Source: Larix sibirica
Lineage: Eukaryota; Streptophyta; Pinopsida; Pinales; Pinaceae
Direction of reading: 5' to 3'
Length of the DNA stretch: 15,467 nt
NCBI GenBank assembly: GCA_004151065.3
Contig: NWUY0300046882.1
Location: 5,688-21,154, forward strand
Both the position numbers and the translations under genes were made by a program. How positions within the stretch are numbered: the stretch's first letter is position 1; every line of letters starts with the position of its first letter. The notes under the pieces were generated by a model. That model saw only the letters and a program-made list of their open reading frames with translations, searched no databases and was not told where the DNA came from. Shown piece by piece: positions 7,761-15,467 of the stretch.

Positions 7761-9142
7761 TGGTTGATAACAACAATTTTCACATATTTATGCCTAGCTG
7801 GACCTCTTAATTTCAATACACCACTAAAGCCTCTCAATGGTATCCTTATGGTATTATAAACATTTTAAAATTGACAATTTGGGGATAATGAGACTAGGAA
7901 TTAGGTTTACCAAATTTTTAGGGCATCAAAAAGAATATTAAAATATTTATATATTTAAATCTCTAAGTCAAATATTAATCTGGTATATTATATATTCATT
8001 TTTCAAAAGAAAATTTTTGTGGGATTCTTTATTTTTTGAAATATTTAGATAAAGGGAAATACAATTTCCAACTATAATAATGATGATTATTAACTTCAAG
8101 GGACTTGATCGAATTTGAACTTGTGTCTTATAGCTTCATCATTAACAAATGATATCTTGAAAAACCGATTCAACCAATTAAACCAACCCATATGATATAT
8201 ATTATTGAACTATCTCATATATATATTATTGTTTTATAAATATAAATTTAATTAAAATAATATTATAATGTAAAATGACAAAATAGATATTGTAAATAAC
8301 AAATAATAATTATAAATCATTTGTTGGTTCATTTGTGTGCTTAAAAAACCAACTACATCTCTTTTCTTACTTTCCAAAACATTATTTTCTTATTTTCCAA
8401 AACATGCAAAATAGTTGAAAATTGGTAGGATAATTTTTTATCATTAAATTCTTTCCTTTTTACTTTGTTTTTTCTACCAAGTCAGCCCACAAAGTTAAAT
8501 CGCACTTGTTATAACCCTATTTAGACTCTTATTATTCCTAATGAGCCAAACTCTACCCTATGACAACTCTAATTTTTGCAAGAGATTACCTTGGGGCATT
8601 GGAAATGTCCCCAACATCCTTGAAATCATCCTAACCAAAAGGGGATATCACTTATCCATTATCAAGTACCTTAGAGTCTATGAACCTTTGGGATATTTAC
8701 CTTAGAGTTGATATTGGTTCTTTAATTGTCACTATGTTGTTCATTGCTTTATACTTTTGTGAATTTAGTTGTATGCCAATGCATATATTTTTTGTTTACT
8801 TTGTATATTTTTTTTCTCCACGAAATACATATCCTTAGAAAATTCATTGGGCATTTCTACTCATTATAAGGATGGTACCCAAGGTAAACCATATTCTTTA
8901 GGGCTCAAGGTCCATATAACAACATACTATTAAGAGCTCAACATGTCACTTGTGGGAATTGATCTTAAATAAAAGAAATGATACCCCTTCTCTCAACCAC
9001 CTAAACTAAAACCAATTAACATACACATATTATTAAAATATATTAAATTTTAAAAATTATTTATGACTATTTTTCAACCAAATAATCACACTATTTTTTA
9101 ATTTTTTTATTAACATAATCACATCCATCAAAACTTTTACCA
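7761..9142. other. AT-rich intergenic sequence, no gene
   Basis: No reading frame of any length is credible on either strand. A small 23-bp-period duplication, CTTACTTTCCAAAACAT then CTTATTTTCCAAAACAT, lies at 8366-8407. ATATATATTATTG occurs twice near 8194-8232. Nothing else is supported. Confidence 0.5.
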
Positions 9143-9320
9143 ACTTCATTTACACCTACTTACAAAAAATTATACCCAATTCTAAAATTAATATAAACAA
9201 CTAACCTAATCACATCACTTGAGATTTCCACCTAACAAATCTAAAATTAATATAAACAACTATCCTAATCACATCACTTGAGATTTCCACCTAACTTCAT
9301 TTACACTTATTTGCAAAAAA
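9143..9320. repeat. 59-bp-period tandem duplication with flanking half-repeat
   Basis: Bases 9181-9236 and 9240-9295 are two copies of a 56-bp AT-rich sequence with a single mismatch, at a period of 59. A further motif, acttcatttacac followed by a CAAAAAA run, occurs just left of copy 1 (from 9143) and just right of copy 2 (from 9294). The duplicated unit was therefore larger, and the array is a partial tandem of two overlapping units. The low divergence suggests a fairly recent event. Confidence 0.75.
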
Positions 9321-9353
9321 AATAGATCGAAAACTAATATTAATATGGCCAAC

Positions 9354-9369
9354 TTGTTCATATGAACAA
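9354..9369. repeat. perfect 16-bp palindrome
   Basis: TTGTTCATATGAACAA equals its own reverse complement. It lies 34 bases right of the tandem duplication in otherwise featureless AT-rich DNA. The role is unknown. Confidence 0.6.
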
Positions 9370-10192
9370 CTTGTCTTATGGTACATATCTAACAAATGTA
9401 CTTGATCTTTAAGATGTGACTACGTATTATATAACAATATAGCTTAGTTGTAGGCCATTAGAAGGATTTACATATATGACATGTCTTGCACTAGTAAACA
9501 ATGTCCCAACATACTTTTTCTAGGAATCTCATAAATCAAGGACAAACAGTGAGTTATATTAAAACGTTGCATTCTTTATTAGTAATATAGTTGAGATACC
9601 TAATAATCTTGAAGAAGTAAAACATATTTTCTCAACTTTTCACATCCTTGAGAGTGATGTCCTTTTTTTAATGAGTTCTTTGACATGTAGATTTCACATG
9701 GTGGACCGTGTAAGATATGATGGATTAGGACTTGGAATGAATATATTTTTTCTTTTACTTTTTCAGGCCATGCATGCACTTGTGTGCACCCTTGTGGATG
9801 TACTAGGCTTAGGTAAGATTGTGGTATCACAATAACTTTTGAATTTTTAGTCTTTGTCAGATAACTTTGAATTTTTGGCCAAGTGATTTGGTTGCTGAGT
9901 TGTTTAGCAATACACATCTCTTACATGTGTAAGAGTGAAAGTGTTTTTATTATCAAGAACATGTACAAGGTCTTTGTTATAAGGATGTTTTTTACTTTTA
10001 AAAAATGTTTGATTTTGAGGATGTTTTAACCATAACACGGTTTTGACCAGGTGTATTTATATTATTTGTTTGGTTTAAATATTATTTATTTTCTCATTTT
10101 TCTATACATGTAGGGAAGAAATAAACCACTTGTCTTTCATAAATGTCTTTAATAGTTTCCCTCCATATTTCCCACTCCTCTCACTCTTTCTT
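9370..10192. other. AT-rich intergenic sequence, no gene
   Basis: One 105-codon minus frame (9917-9600) is open, but it has no recognisable domain and no coding-like composition, so I treat it as chance. No RNA gene or clear repeat was seen. Confidence 0.45.
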
Positions 10193-10273
10193 TGTCATCA
10201 CACTCCATGTTTGATTATAATGTCATGTAATCATGTGGAGTGCAGTAAGATCATTATAAAATGAATGATGACA
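10193..10273. repeat. nested imperfect hairpin
   Basis: TGTCATCA (10193-10200) pairs with TGATGACA (10266-10273). Inside it CACTCCA (10201-10207) pairs with TGGAGTG (10236-10242), and inside that TGATTA pairs with TAATCA. The arms are short and interrupted, so this may be a decayed foldback element or a stem-loop in a transcript. Confidence 0.45.
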
Positions 10274-10327
10274 CTCACTTTCTCCATTCACCTTTATGAA
10301 AGCCACTTCAGTAGCAAGCACTAGGCC

Positions 10328-10427
10328 TTTGTCAATGATCAAATCATTCTCAATATAATTTGTACCAATTTGTACCTATGGGAACAATAATATTGTCTTG
10401 CAAATCTTGTATTTGATCATTGATAAA
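10328..10427. repeat. 100-bp foldback with 17-bp arms
   Basis: TTTGTCAATGATCAAAT (10328-10344) is the reverse complement of ATTTGATCATTGATAAA (10411-10427) except at one position. Further inward CAATAT (10351-10356) pairs with ATATTG (10390-10395), and the direct repeat AATTTGTACC occurs twice at 10358-10377. The size and structure suit a small MITE-like foldback. No target-site duplication was identified. Confidence 0.55.
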
Positions 10428-11154
10428 ATTATAATTGTCTCCATTAATATATTTTTTAAAAAATTAATAAATTTATATTAAAAAAATTAACAAACATATT
10501 TCAAATCAATATAAACAATTGTTTTCATAATAACTTTAAATTATAATAATACAACCAAATCTTAATTTAATATAACAATCTTTTTTACCATATCCACACC
10601 AAATCAACATAACTATAATTAAAAAAAATTAAGTATAACTATAAAGAAAACAAAAAACAATTCATGTAAATTTTTCCTACTCACATACCTCATTCCCAAG
10701 TGACTTCCCAATCACAACATCAATTACTTCAAAATAATCAAAAAAAGAAAAGCCAAAAAGTCCATTAATTAACCTTTGCTTTTTAAATTTCTTTACGACT
10801 TTTTTTTTTCAATTGTCATCACTCATTTGTATTAATAATATATAAAAAACTTAACAAAAACATTAAGTTCACCCATTTAACACACATGTTATCACAATCT
10901 TACTCAGTTTAAACCCTTTAAATTTGACATTGTCTTTTTTAAATGGTTTATTAATTTTCCATCATTGGTATATTTTGCATTGGTAATTTTTATAATTTAG
11001 ATATTTTTAATGTTATTAAAATATTTATTTTACTAAATTTATTTAAACAATAATTATTAAAATATTTATTTTATCAAATTTATTTTATTTAAAATTTATG
11101 CTCATTTTTAACCATAATCATATATATAAATATAAACACATACATAAGTATAAG
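10428..11154. other. very AT-rich intergenic sequence, no gene
   Basis: Runs of A and T dominate, with long stretches of TATTTA- and AATTAA-like sequence. No open frame, RNA gene or conserved motif is visible. It could be a matrix-attachment-like region on base composition alone, but that cannot be shown here. Confidence 0.45.
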
Positions 11155-11477
11155 TATAAATGATTTATAAAAGACAATATGCCACCATGAAACTTAAACT
11201 TTATTCAGAGAAATATAATAAATTTCCTTACTTCATTAATCAAGGAAAACAAAACTTGTTGATTAAAATTTAGAGTGGGCATTGTCTATTTGCTTATGAA
11301 TTCACTCATGAAAATTAATATAAATGATTTATAAAAGACAATATGTCACCATGAAACTTAAACTTTATTCGTAGAAATATAATATTTCCTTACTTCATTA
11401 ATCAAGGAAAACAAACTTGTTGAGTAAAATTTTCAATCGGCATTGTCTATTTACTTATGAATTTACTCATGGAAATT
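11155..11477. repeat. 164-bp tandem duplication
   Basis: Copy 1 (11155-11318) and copy 2 (11319-11477) both begin TATAAATGATTTATAAAAGACAATATG and both end with an ACTCATG-GAAATTA-like sequence. They differ by scattered substitutions and a few small deletions (copy 2 is about five bases shorter). The reading frames are closed, so this is non-coding. The copies are more diverged than the 59-bp array, so the duplication looks older. Confidence 0.8.
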
Positions 11478-11536
11478 ATGGTCCAAGGCCTTTCGAATTA
11501 TAAGTGAAATTATGGTCCAAGGCACTTCGAATTAAC
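11472..11536. repeat. 34-bp tandem duplication overlapping the end of the 164-bp array
   Basis: GAAATTATGGTCCAAGGC is followed by CTTTCGAATTA in copy 1 (11472-11505) and ACTTCGAATTA in copy 2 (from 11506). It begins inside the last bases of the 164-bp array, so replication slippage or unequal exchange acted repeatedly at this spot. Confidence 0.75.
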
Positions 11537-12048
11537 TTATATTAAGGGATTCATAAAAGTTAATAAAAGGAGAGGGAGAAGTGTTTGTAATGCAAATTTT
11601 TAAGATTTTACAATTATCAAAGTACATATTTTTAAGGTTTTGTTTTTTTAAGAGTATAGTGATTATGTCAATTTTTAATAACACGGTTTATTAAATTGGT
11701 TTTGGGATGTATATGCTTTGTGTTTGGTCTTTTTATGTTTGGTTTTTTCTTTTCTATGAATTGTATGTTTGTGAATTAAATGCGATAGAATTTGTCTTAG
11801 GTTGTGTAATATATATGTTTTGTGTTCTATGTTGCTTTTTTTCTCTATAGGTTGTGTGTGAATAAAAAATCAAATACATTTATAATATGTGTTTAAGGTT
11901 GTATCTTTAGTTACACACTTGGGTTGTGTGATGTATGAGTTGTTGCATTAAGAGAAACAAGTTGTATTGTAACCCATTATTGAAGAGATGCTAACATCTA
12001 TAACATCTATCTCGTACATCCATGAAATTGATGTAAGCATTTGTTGTG
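11537..12048. other. GT-rich intergenic sequence, no gene
   Basis: The plus strand is rich in TTGTGT and TTTGG, with GGTTGTGT recurring near 11800, 11850 and 11930. No open frame or domain is seen. The region ends at a 7-base T run (12049-12055) that may be the fossil poly(A) of the neighbouring minus-strand LINE. Confidence 0.4.
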
Positions 12049-12396
12049 TTTTTTTAAAACTAGAATGGGTATATTGGCATTATAAAAGAGGAAAAAAAGA
12101 TCAACAACAAAACATTACAACAGTCCAAAATGGGCCTTTATGGTTTTTAAAATAGTATCTATCCCATATACATCTATCCATAATCTTAAAACTATTTACA
12201 TATAATTGTCAACAAACTAAACTACTGTAAATTTTTACATATTGGCCTAACAATAGTTGGCAAAAAATTTCATAAGCAACTAAAATTAAGTAGTACTACG
12301 GCCATTGTCCATGACATGAGCTTCCATGTTATCTCTTGCATGCTCCTTCGAGCCTGAAATGTTCACCGCAACGTGGGTAGGTTAATGTACAGTAAT
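12049..12396 (-). other. probable LINE 3' untranslated region
   Basis: It follows the last readable tail codon, the TAA at 12399-12397. It has no open frame and ends on the minus strand with TAGTTTTAAAAAAACAC. This would be the 3' UTR and poly(A) relic if the tail belongs to the LINE transcript. The A run is only seven bases long, so the end point is uncertain. Confidence 0.3.
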
Positions 12397-12642
12397 TTAT
12401 TCATTTCTCCTACTTCCAGCTTGGTCAATGAGTCTGGAGTGTTTTTCAATCAACAACTCCTCATGGTATTCTAGGGTTACCATCATTGTGTCAACTTGAG
12501 CTCCGTAAACTCTGATATTTCCTTTAGCGTTGGCTAGGAGATTGTCCAAACAAGACGTGTGCATTGTGATCTAACAGACTTCCTCTAACACTCCCTCCAG
12601 CTGTGAATTCATCCAACACAAATTGCTTTTGATGTCCCAAAA
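12397..12642 (-). pseudogene. LINE tail part 2: probable coiled-coil segment
   Basis: A minus frame of 82 codons from 12642 ends at a TAA (12399-12397), with one internal TAG (12573-12571) that is one transition from CAG. The preserved sequence has regularly spaced Leu, Ile, Val and Met among charged residues, for example SQLEGVLEEV, then LDNLLANAKGNIRVYGAQVD and EYHEELLIEKHSRLIDQAG. That is a heptad-like pattern expected of a coiled coil. The preceding frame (about 12710-12645) ends in a similar amphipathic LQELSEGIRDVRDD stretch, so one indel near 12645 separates two halves of the same protein. I do not recognise a named domain. Confidence 0.5.
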
Positions 12643-13129
12643 TCATCTCGGACATCTCTTATTCCTTCTGAGAGTTCTTGTAGTTTATACTCTTAGTCCA
12701 CCTCGGCCTTCATAGTAGGTGGCAAGTGAACTAGACCCAAAAAATTCCAGAATCCCACACAATCCATATTAGGGAGAGGTCATTCACCATATTACCAAGG
12801 CTGCAGTCAAAGGTTACCTCTTGAAAAGTATCCTTCACATGCCTAGTAGTATCTGTGACAAAGAGCCACTCCCCTAAGGCATAGGGAGAGGTATCGTCCT
12901 CCCCTGCAGCCAATATCACCATCCCCAAGTCAAAATCCGCACCAAACTTTCCCCTCACATCTCTTCACTTGAATATCCCAACTATAATAGTGTGACTTGT
13001 GCAAGAAGGACATATATCAAAGAGTCCAAGTTGCCCGTAGTATACTCCACGCACAAATGAAAGTGTTGCATAAAGACTTGGATTTGGGAAATAAAACGAT
13101 GATTGAATGAATTCATTGGAGATGGGACC
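12643..13129 (-). pseudogene. LINE tail part 1: conserved-looking uncharacterised frame
   Basis: A minus frame is open from 13129 to 12731 apart from one TGA at 12967-12965, where a TGG Trp would fit. It encodes about 130 residues with a balanced, protein-like composition, including a KFGADFDLGMVILA stretch, an acidic GEDD, SPYALGEWLFVTDT and a VTFDCSLGNM stretch. No catalytic motif is known to me in it. It lies directly after the RNase H relic and is notably better preserved than the domains upstream. The remaining bases to 12643 shift frame into an amphipathic segment. It may be a C-terminal extension of the LINE ORF2 protein, a third ORF, or an older host-derived fragment. Confidence 0.5.
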
Positions 13130-13625
13130 TTATTAATTGTAAACCGGTCCATAATGTTTCAATTTAATAACCTTAGAGGAGCCAACTTGTTGTTAGTTAA
13201 ACCCCATTTTTTAATCATGCCCCCTCTTGCTATAAGAGCATCATTGTTTGCAACTTTACCTGTTATTTTATTGTTTTCTCGTTGAACATGTAGAAACTAG
13301 ACATCAATAATTTGATGGAGGATCCCATTTATATGATTTTGTAGCCTCCCCACTATTTTTCATCGATATCCTTTCTTTTCTTGGCTTGAGAGATGATAAA
13401 GAGGGAGTCCGCAATAACAACAATCGATTGGATTCCAAGAGAAACAATATGTTCAAGTCCTTGATAGAGAGCATAACTCTCTACTTGGTTATTGGTAGCT
13501 TTCCCTAAACCCCATTCAAAGGTTAGTACTATAATTCCTCTAAGATCTAGGAGGATCCCCTCACACCTGCCTCCCTGAGATTACCCTTTGAAGATCCATC
13601 AAAAACAAAACATGGCATTGGATAT
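13130..13625 (-). pseudogene. LINE RNase H domain, frameshifted
   Basis: The domain starts with CFVFDGSSKGN, whose first catalytic Asp codon is at 13600-13598. After a frameshift the next frame gives FEWGLGKATNNQVESYAL, with the Glu codon at 13481-13479, and then IVVIADSLFII, with the Asp codon at 13409-13407. After another shift, VQRENNKITG is followed by NNDALIARG, with the last Asp codon at 13242-13240. All four metal-binding residues of the RNase H D-E-D-D set are thus still encoded, although in shifted frames with stops. RNase H removes the RNA strand during reverse transcription, and in plants it is found at the C-terminus of some L1-type LINEs. The usual GNPG turn has become GNLR. Confidence 0.8.
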
Positions 13626-14040
13626 TCGAGATCCAATTCTGGAATTTATCCTAGTTCAATTCCAACTTCCAGGAGAATGTGCGAACTTGCATTCTCATGG
13701 GAGGAACCAAATTATTGAATCCATAACTTCTCTTCTACTATCAATGATCTGTTGCAATAATTTATATTGTGTCTATCCTGGATTGCTTCGCTTAGAAGGA
13801 CCTTAGCACGACAAATTGTACTTGCTTAGGGAGTGGAATTGCAGTAAACAATTTCCTTGTTTCCACTTTCCCACACTTTCATGCATACATATTTCAGAAG
13901 AGCATACAATTTCCATGATAGAGTGGTCTTACCTAAGAGAGGAACCAAATATTCATCTTTCCAATTTAAGAAATATCCACTCAAATTGTCTAGGAGACTA
14001 ACTGACATGTTCAAATCCTTCATAATGTGACCCCAAACCT
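13626..14040 (-). pseudogene. LINE linker between zf-RVT and RNase H
   Basis: A 65-codon open minus frame (14023-13826) and broken frames beyond it encode the variable linker normally found between these domains. It includes an LLKYVCMKVWES segment like the helical end of the zf-RVT region, then a SEAIQDRHN stretch. Stops interrupt it, and no catalytic motif is expected here. Confidence 0.55.
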
Positions 14041-14240
14041 GTTTTATGTATTCACATTTGGAAAATATATGGTTGATTGAATCTTCATCTTATTTACAGA
14101 GGACGCGTCTTGATGGTCCATGGATCTGTCTTTTTTTTAGGTTTTTAGAAGTGCGAGTTTTTTCATGAACAAGAACCCAACAAAACACATTTATTTTTGG
14201 AAGTCTGTCTTGTTGCCATATTTTCTACCAAAGCTAGCAA
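14041..14240 (-). pseudogene. LINE zf-RVT domain
   Basis: The minus frame gives RLPKINVFCWVLVHEKTRTS, followed by RRVLCK, a TAA, DEDSINHIFSKCEYIKQVW. This matches the zf-RVT (zinc-binding region of LINE reverse transcriptase) pattern of P-K-[VI]-x-x-F-x-W, then a Cys pair, a His and a Cys. The first Cys of the pair is Arg (CGC at 14107-14105, one transition from TGC), while the second Cys (14098-14096), the His and the last Cys remain. The domain is thought to help the reverse transcriptase bind nucleic acid. Confidence 0.75.
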
Positions 14241-14716
14241 AAGGGAGAATGAGGTCGTATTAGATACAATATTTCATATCCCTCTTTAACATAATAGATT
14301 CCATGTTTACCCCATCCCCTGCTATCTTTATAGTCCAAGTTGAGTGGAATAGCCCCATGCAGAGCTTGCAACAGAATATTGAAGACCTTACTCAAGGGCC
14401 CCGGTACATCCATATTCCTTCATTTCATCCATTTTCCTTCCATATCCCATTCAGATAGATCATATAGAGTCTTAATTCCTCTTTCATGAAACCATTCTTT
14501 TATATCCATAAGATTTACATTCTAATTGAATCGAGCTTCTCCCAGTATGTTATCTTTACACAAATTTATTATTTTTTCCATTTCCGCGAATCCAATACAG
14601 TCCTTCTTGTATAACTATGTTTATGGACTTACATAATTTCAATATTTCCAAGCCATCCCTTTCCTATTTTCAATTATCCACACATTGAAGTTGGGGCTTG
14701 AAATTTTATTTTATTT
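14241..14716 (-). pseudogene. LINE ORF2 region between thumb and zf-RVT, strongly decayed
   Basis: The minus frames change several times and carry many stops, but fragments typical of LINE ORF2 are seen: a NILGEARFN stretch, an IKEWFHERGIKTLYDL helix and a DSRGWGKHGIYYVKEGYE stretch just before zf-RVT. The last resembles the common LINE sequence in which a Trp precedes a Phe/Tyr-Ser-Val-Lys-type motif. Confidence 0.5.
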
Positions 14717-15185
14717 TCAAAATATTTCTTTCCACTGTGTTTTTTCCCTGGAAACTAGACTCCATATCAATTTGGAACCCATTTCCAAATTCATTAACTT
14801 CATAAATTTGGTACCAATGCCTCCATTTCCTTTTGGATCTTTAACTGTATCCCATTTTACTAAGTGGAACTTTTTCTGATTTGATTTCCCCCCTTTCCAA
14901 AGGAAATTTATGATGCATTTATTAAGATTTTTCATAACACTAATTGGAGCCAAAAGAGAGGAACACCAAGATAAAGGAAGGGAAGATAGAATGGACCTAA
15001 TCAAAACTATTTTCCCCACTAAATTGAGCCACCACATACCCCAAATTTGTATTTTTTCTTTGATTTTATGTGATATCTTCCCCCATTTATCATATTTGAC
15101 TCATTTATGCAAAATAGGAATGCCAAGGTATTTGAAAGAAATCCAGTTGCCAATACCCACGAATCAAAGAGATCTGGATATTTTT
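14717..15185 (-). pseudogene. LINE reverse transcriptase thumb and post-palm region
   Basis: One minus frame runs from about 15185 to 14717, with stops near 15165 and 15103. It encodes FKYLGIPI (about 15136-15113), the usual LINE motif just after the catalytic palm, then IQIWGMWWLNLVGKIVLI and SILSSLPL. NFLWKGG and GGIGTKFMKLMNLEMGSKLI follow, the well-known C-terminal stretches of plant L1-type reverse transcriptases. The last 106 codons (15037-14717) are fully open, which makes this one of the best-preserved parts of the element. Confidence 0.8.
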
Positions 15186-15410
15186 TGTAGTAGGAGGGGG
15201 GGATGTTCCATCTAAAATTTTCACTTTCTTCATTGTTAACTTTTCATCCCGAGGCATCTAAGAAGAGATCTAATGTCATCTTAAATCTGTTGGCATTGAT
15301 TACCGAGGCACCTCGAAGTAGTATAGTATTTTTTGCGAACTTAGTATTGTTAACTTATTTAACTCCCCTGGATATAGTGATTATGCGGAGATTTCCTTCC
15401 TCCCTTTCCC
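15186..15410 (-). pseudogene. LINE reverse transcriptase palm end, catalytic Asp pair lost
   Basis: A minus frame from about 15395 reads ISRGVK, a TAA, then FAKNTILLRGAS where LINEs have F-A-D-D-T. The two catalytic Asp positions are Lys and Asn (codons at 15333-15328). The sequence NRFKMTLDLFLDASG follows, then a TGA and KVNNEESE, the normal helix after the catalytic loop. Loss of the Asp pair abolishes DNA synthesis. The frame then shifts by one base near a C/A run at about 15180-15200 to join the next segment. The remaining bases to the window edge are too broken to assign. Confidence 0.75.
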
Positions 15411-15467
15411 TAGGCTAGTTTTGATCCGGATTTATGTGGGAACGAAACAAAATATAGCATATACAGA

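Larger units (their letters stand above)
12049..15467 (-). mobile_element. 3' part of a LINE (non-LTR retrotransposon) with RNase H, decayed
   Basis: Transcribed from the right edge toward the left, it shows the palm end and thumb of a non-LTR reverse transcriptase, a zf-RVT domain, an RNase H domain and an uncharacterised tail, in the order known for L1-type plant LINEs. The endonuclease and the N-terminal reverse transcriptase lie beyond 15467. The 3' end is set tentatively at a short A run on the minus strand (12055-12049), and no target-site duplication could be matched with only one side in view. Stops and frameshifts throughout make it inactive. Confidence 0.8.

Noticed and set aside
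9600-9917. 105-codon minus-strand open frame
   Set aside because: It has no recognisable domain, no flanking gene structure and unremarkable composition. It is likely a chance frame.
9143-11536. Direct repeats as a possible CRISPR array
   Set aside because: There are only two copies per unit, no regular spacers and no associated genes, in a plant-like retroelement context.
14685-15418. Plus-strand frames of 60-100 codons near the right edge
   Set aside because: They are shadows of the minus-strand LINE reverse transcriptase, whose motifs are clear on the other strand.

Overview
This looks like nuclear DNA of a seed plant: AT-rich, gene-poor, and built from old transposable elements. The reasons are a non-LTR retrotransposon (LINE) of the plant type that carries an RNase H domain after its reverse transcriptase, a Ty3/gypsy-type gag-protease relic, a tRNA-derived SINE-like fragment, and long AT-rich spacers with tandem and inverted duplications. 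A large, repeat-laden genome such as a conifer's would fit, but the window alone cannot give the species. I see no intact protein-coding gene, no rRNA, no functional tRNA, no CRISPR array and no bacterial-style operon. Every recognisable coding stretch carries stops and frameshifts.

Layout. 1-700: a short, relatively GC-rich stretch with a minus-strand TATA motif just downstream of a perfect 16-bp palindrome, then a tRNA-like A-box/B-box fragment, AT-rich foldback DNA and a second, weaker tRNA-like fragment. About 700-1570: nothing recognised. About 1570-5160 (minus strand): wreckage of LTR-retrotransposon proteins. In transcription order these are a gag N-terminal region, a short duplication flanking an ambiguous base (4697), the gag core, a proline-rich then basic linker, a damaged CCHC zinc knuckle, an aspartic protease domain with a D-E-G-A active-site motif, a low-complexity stretch, and then a second, different pair of CCHC zinc knuckles. 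No LTR-type reverse transcriptase or integrase was recognised. About 5160-7760: probable leader and 5' LTR of the same minus-strand element, with a TATA motif at 7331-7340. The LTR ends are not defined.

About 7760-12050: AT-rich non-coding DNA with a 59-bp-period tandem duplication (9181-9295), foldbacks (10193-10427), a 164-bp tandem duplication (11155-11477) and an adjoining 34-bp one. About 12050-15467 (minus strand): the 3' part of a LINE, running off the right edge. In transcription order it holds the end of the reverse transcriptase with its catalytic Asp pair lost, the thumb/connection region, a zf-RVT domain, and an RNase H domain whose four catalytic residues can all still be read, though in shifted frames. 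Beyond that lies an unusually well-preserved uncharacterised tail of about 130 plus 80 codons.

These pieces do not work together as a system. They are independent retroelement fossils whose decay fits cytosine deamination plus small indels. The points most worth a second look are the post-RNase H tail of the LINE, the two unlike zinc-knuckle relics on one strand, and the probable assembly scar at 4697.
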